From Neelides folsomi (taxonomy: Eukaryota > Arthropoda > Collembola > Neelipleona > Neelidae): DNA of 64,000 bases. The notes under the pieces were generated by a model. That model did no database searches, was not told where the DNA came from, and was given only the letters and a program-made list of their open reading frames with translations. Location of the stretch: the NCBI GenBank assembly GCA_034687125.1, contig JAQGBZ010000041.1, positions 231,796 to 295,795 of the forward strand, given 5' to 3'. A program made the translations under genes and the position numbers. Shown piece by piece: positions 63,812 through 64,000 of this stretch. Each line of letters starts with the position of its first letter. Positions within the stretch are counted from its first letter, which is position 1.

Positions 63812-63888
63812 GAGCTTCACAGTGTGAAGTGTGATGTAGTGTGATTTTGTGAAGCTCAACCTTCACAGTGTGCTGTGGTGTGAAGGTT
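63812..63888. repeat. Two adjacent hairpins
   Basis: GAGCTTCACA at 63812-63821 pairs perfectly with TGTGAAGCTC at 63848-63857. Directly after, AACCTTCACA at 63858-63867 pairs with TGTGAAGGTT at 63879-63888. Both stems share the CTTCACA core, as do the GTGTGAAG spacers between them. Confidence 0.8.
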
Positions 63889-64000
63889 CACTACCCAAAA
63901 TGCTTCATCTCGCGAGAATATTGTTCCTTTAAACTCGGTTATTTTAAATTGTAATTCACTTCTTTCATTTCAGAAACAATTATTAACACCATTTCACCAA

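Larger units (their letters stand above)
60587..64000. other. Upstream region of PDIA4 to window end, no gene recognised
   Basis: AT-rich, with a GC-richer patch at about 61960-62640 whose frames (62233-62640) have no family features. A minus-strand stretch 61004-61168 is a possible 165-nt exon. Two hairpins sit at 63812-63888. A frame at 62993-63205 looks fortuitous. The gene to the right, if any, lies outside the window. Confidence 0.4.

Overview
This window is eukaryotic nuclear DNA: AT-rich, with intron-split genes on both strands, GT-AG splice sites, AATAAA-type 3' ends and DNA-transposon remnants. The protein set (codanin-1, NUDCD3, TMIE, MINDY4, a neprilysin-family protein, ERp72/PDIA4 and a receptor of the AKH/corazonin/GnRH type) fits a protostome animal, most likely an arthropod. 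I cannot name the species. All gene models were built by hand from reading frame, splice consensus and phase continuity; every multi-exon model keeps phase from start to stop.

Layout. 1-1715 (-): NUDCD3, cut by the window start, with a 443-bp hAT-type MITE in one intron. 2110-5628 (+): codanin-1, divergent from NUDCD3 across about 394 bp. 6382-7206 (-): an 86-residue secreted Gly-rich peptide built from five tiny exons. 8707-13679 (+): a tandem array of three four-TM protein genes with identical intron phases, plus a possible orphan first exon. 15027-16693 (+): TMIE. 20281-21997 (-): a YjbQ/UPF0047 enzyme with a His-rich tail. 25605-27805 (+): MINDY4-type deubiquitinase. 29722-32342 (+): a 550-residue secreted coiled-coil protein. 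33954-34454: a second hAT MITE with perfect 8-bp target duplications. 34645-44277 (-): a 15-exon M13 (neprilysin/ECE) protein whose zinc-site residues are all replaced, with a mariner remnant in its first intron. 48561-49369 (+): a probable 68-residue membrane protein. 52155-55252 (+): neuropeptide GPCR. 56055-60586 (-): PDIA4/ERp72, complete with signal peptide and a KVEL tail.

The genes do not form one pathway. TMIE belongs with mechanotransduction, codanin-1 with histone-chaperone control, PDIA4 with ER folding, and the GPCR with peptide hormone signalling. The most notable items are the zinc-less M13 pseudo-peptidase, the triplicated four-TM family, the His-tailed YjbQ protein and the unrecognised secreted or orphan exons. 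Several GC-richer, gene-free islands (about 14.3-15.2, 20.1-25.0, 44.4-46.4 and 62.0-62.6 kb) lie mostly upstream of genes.
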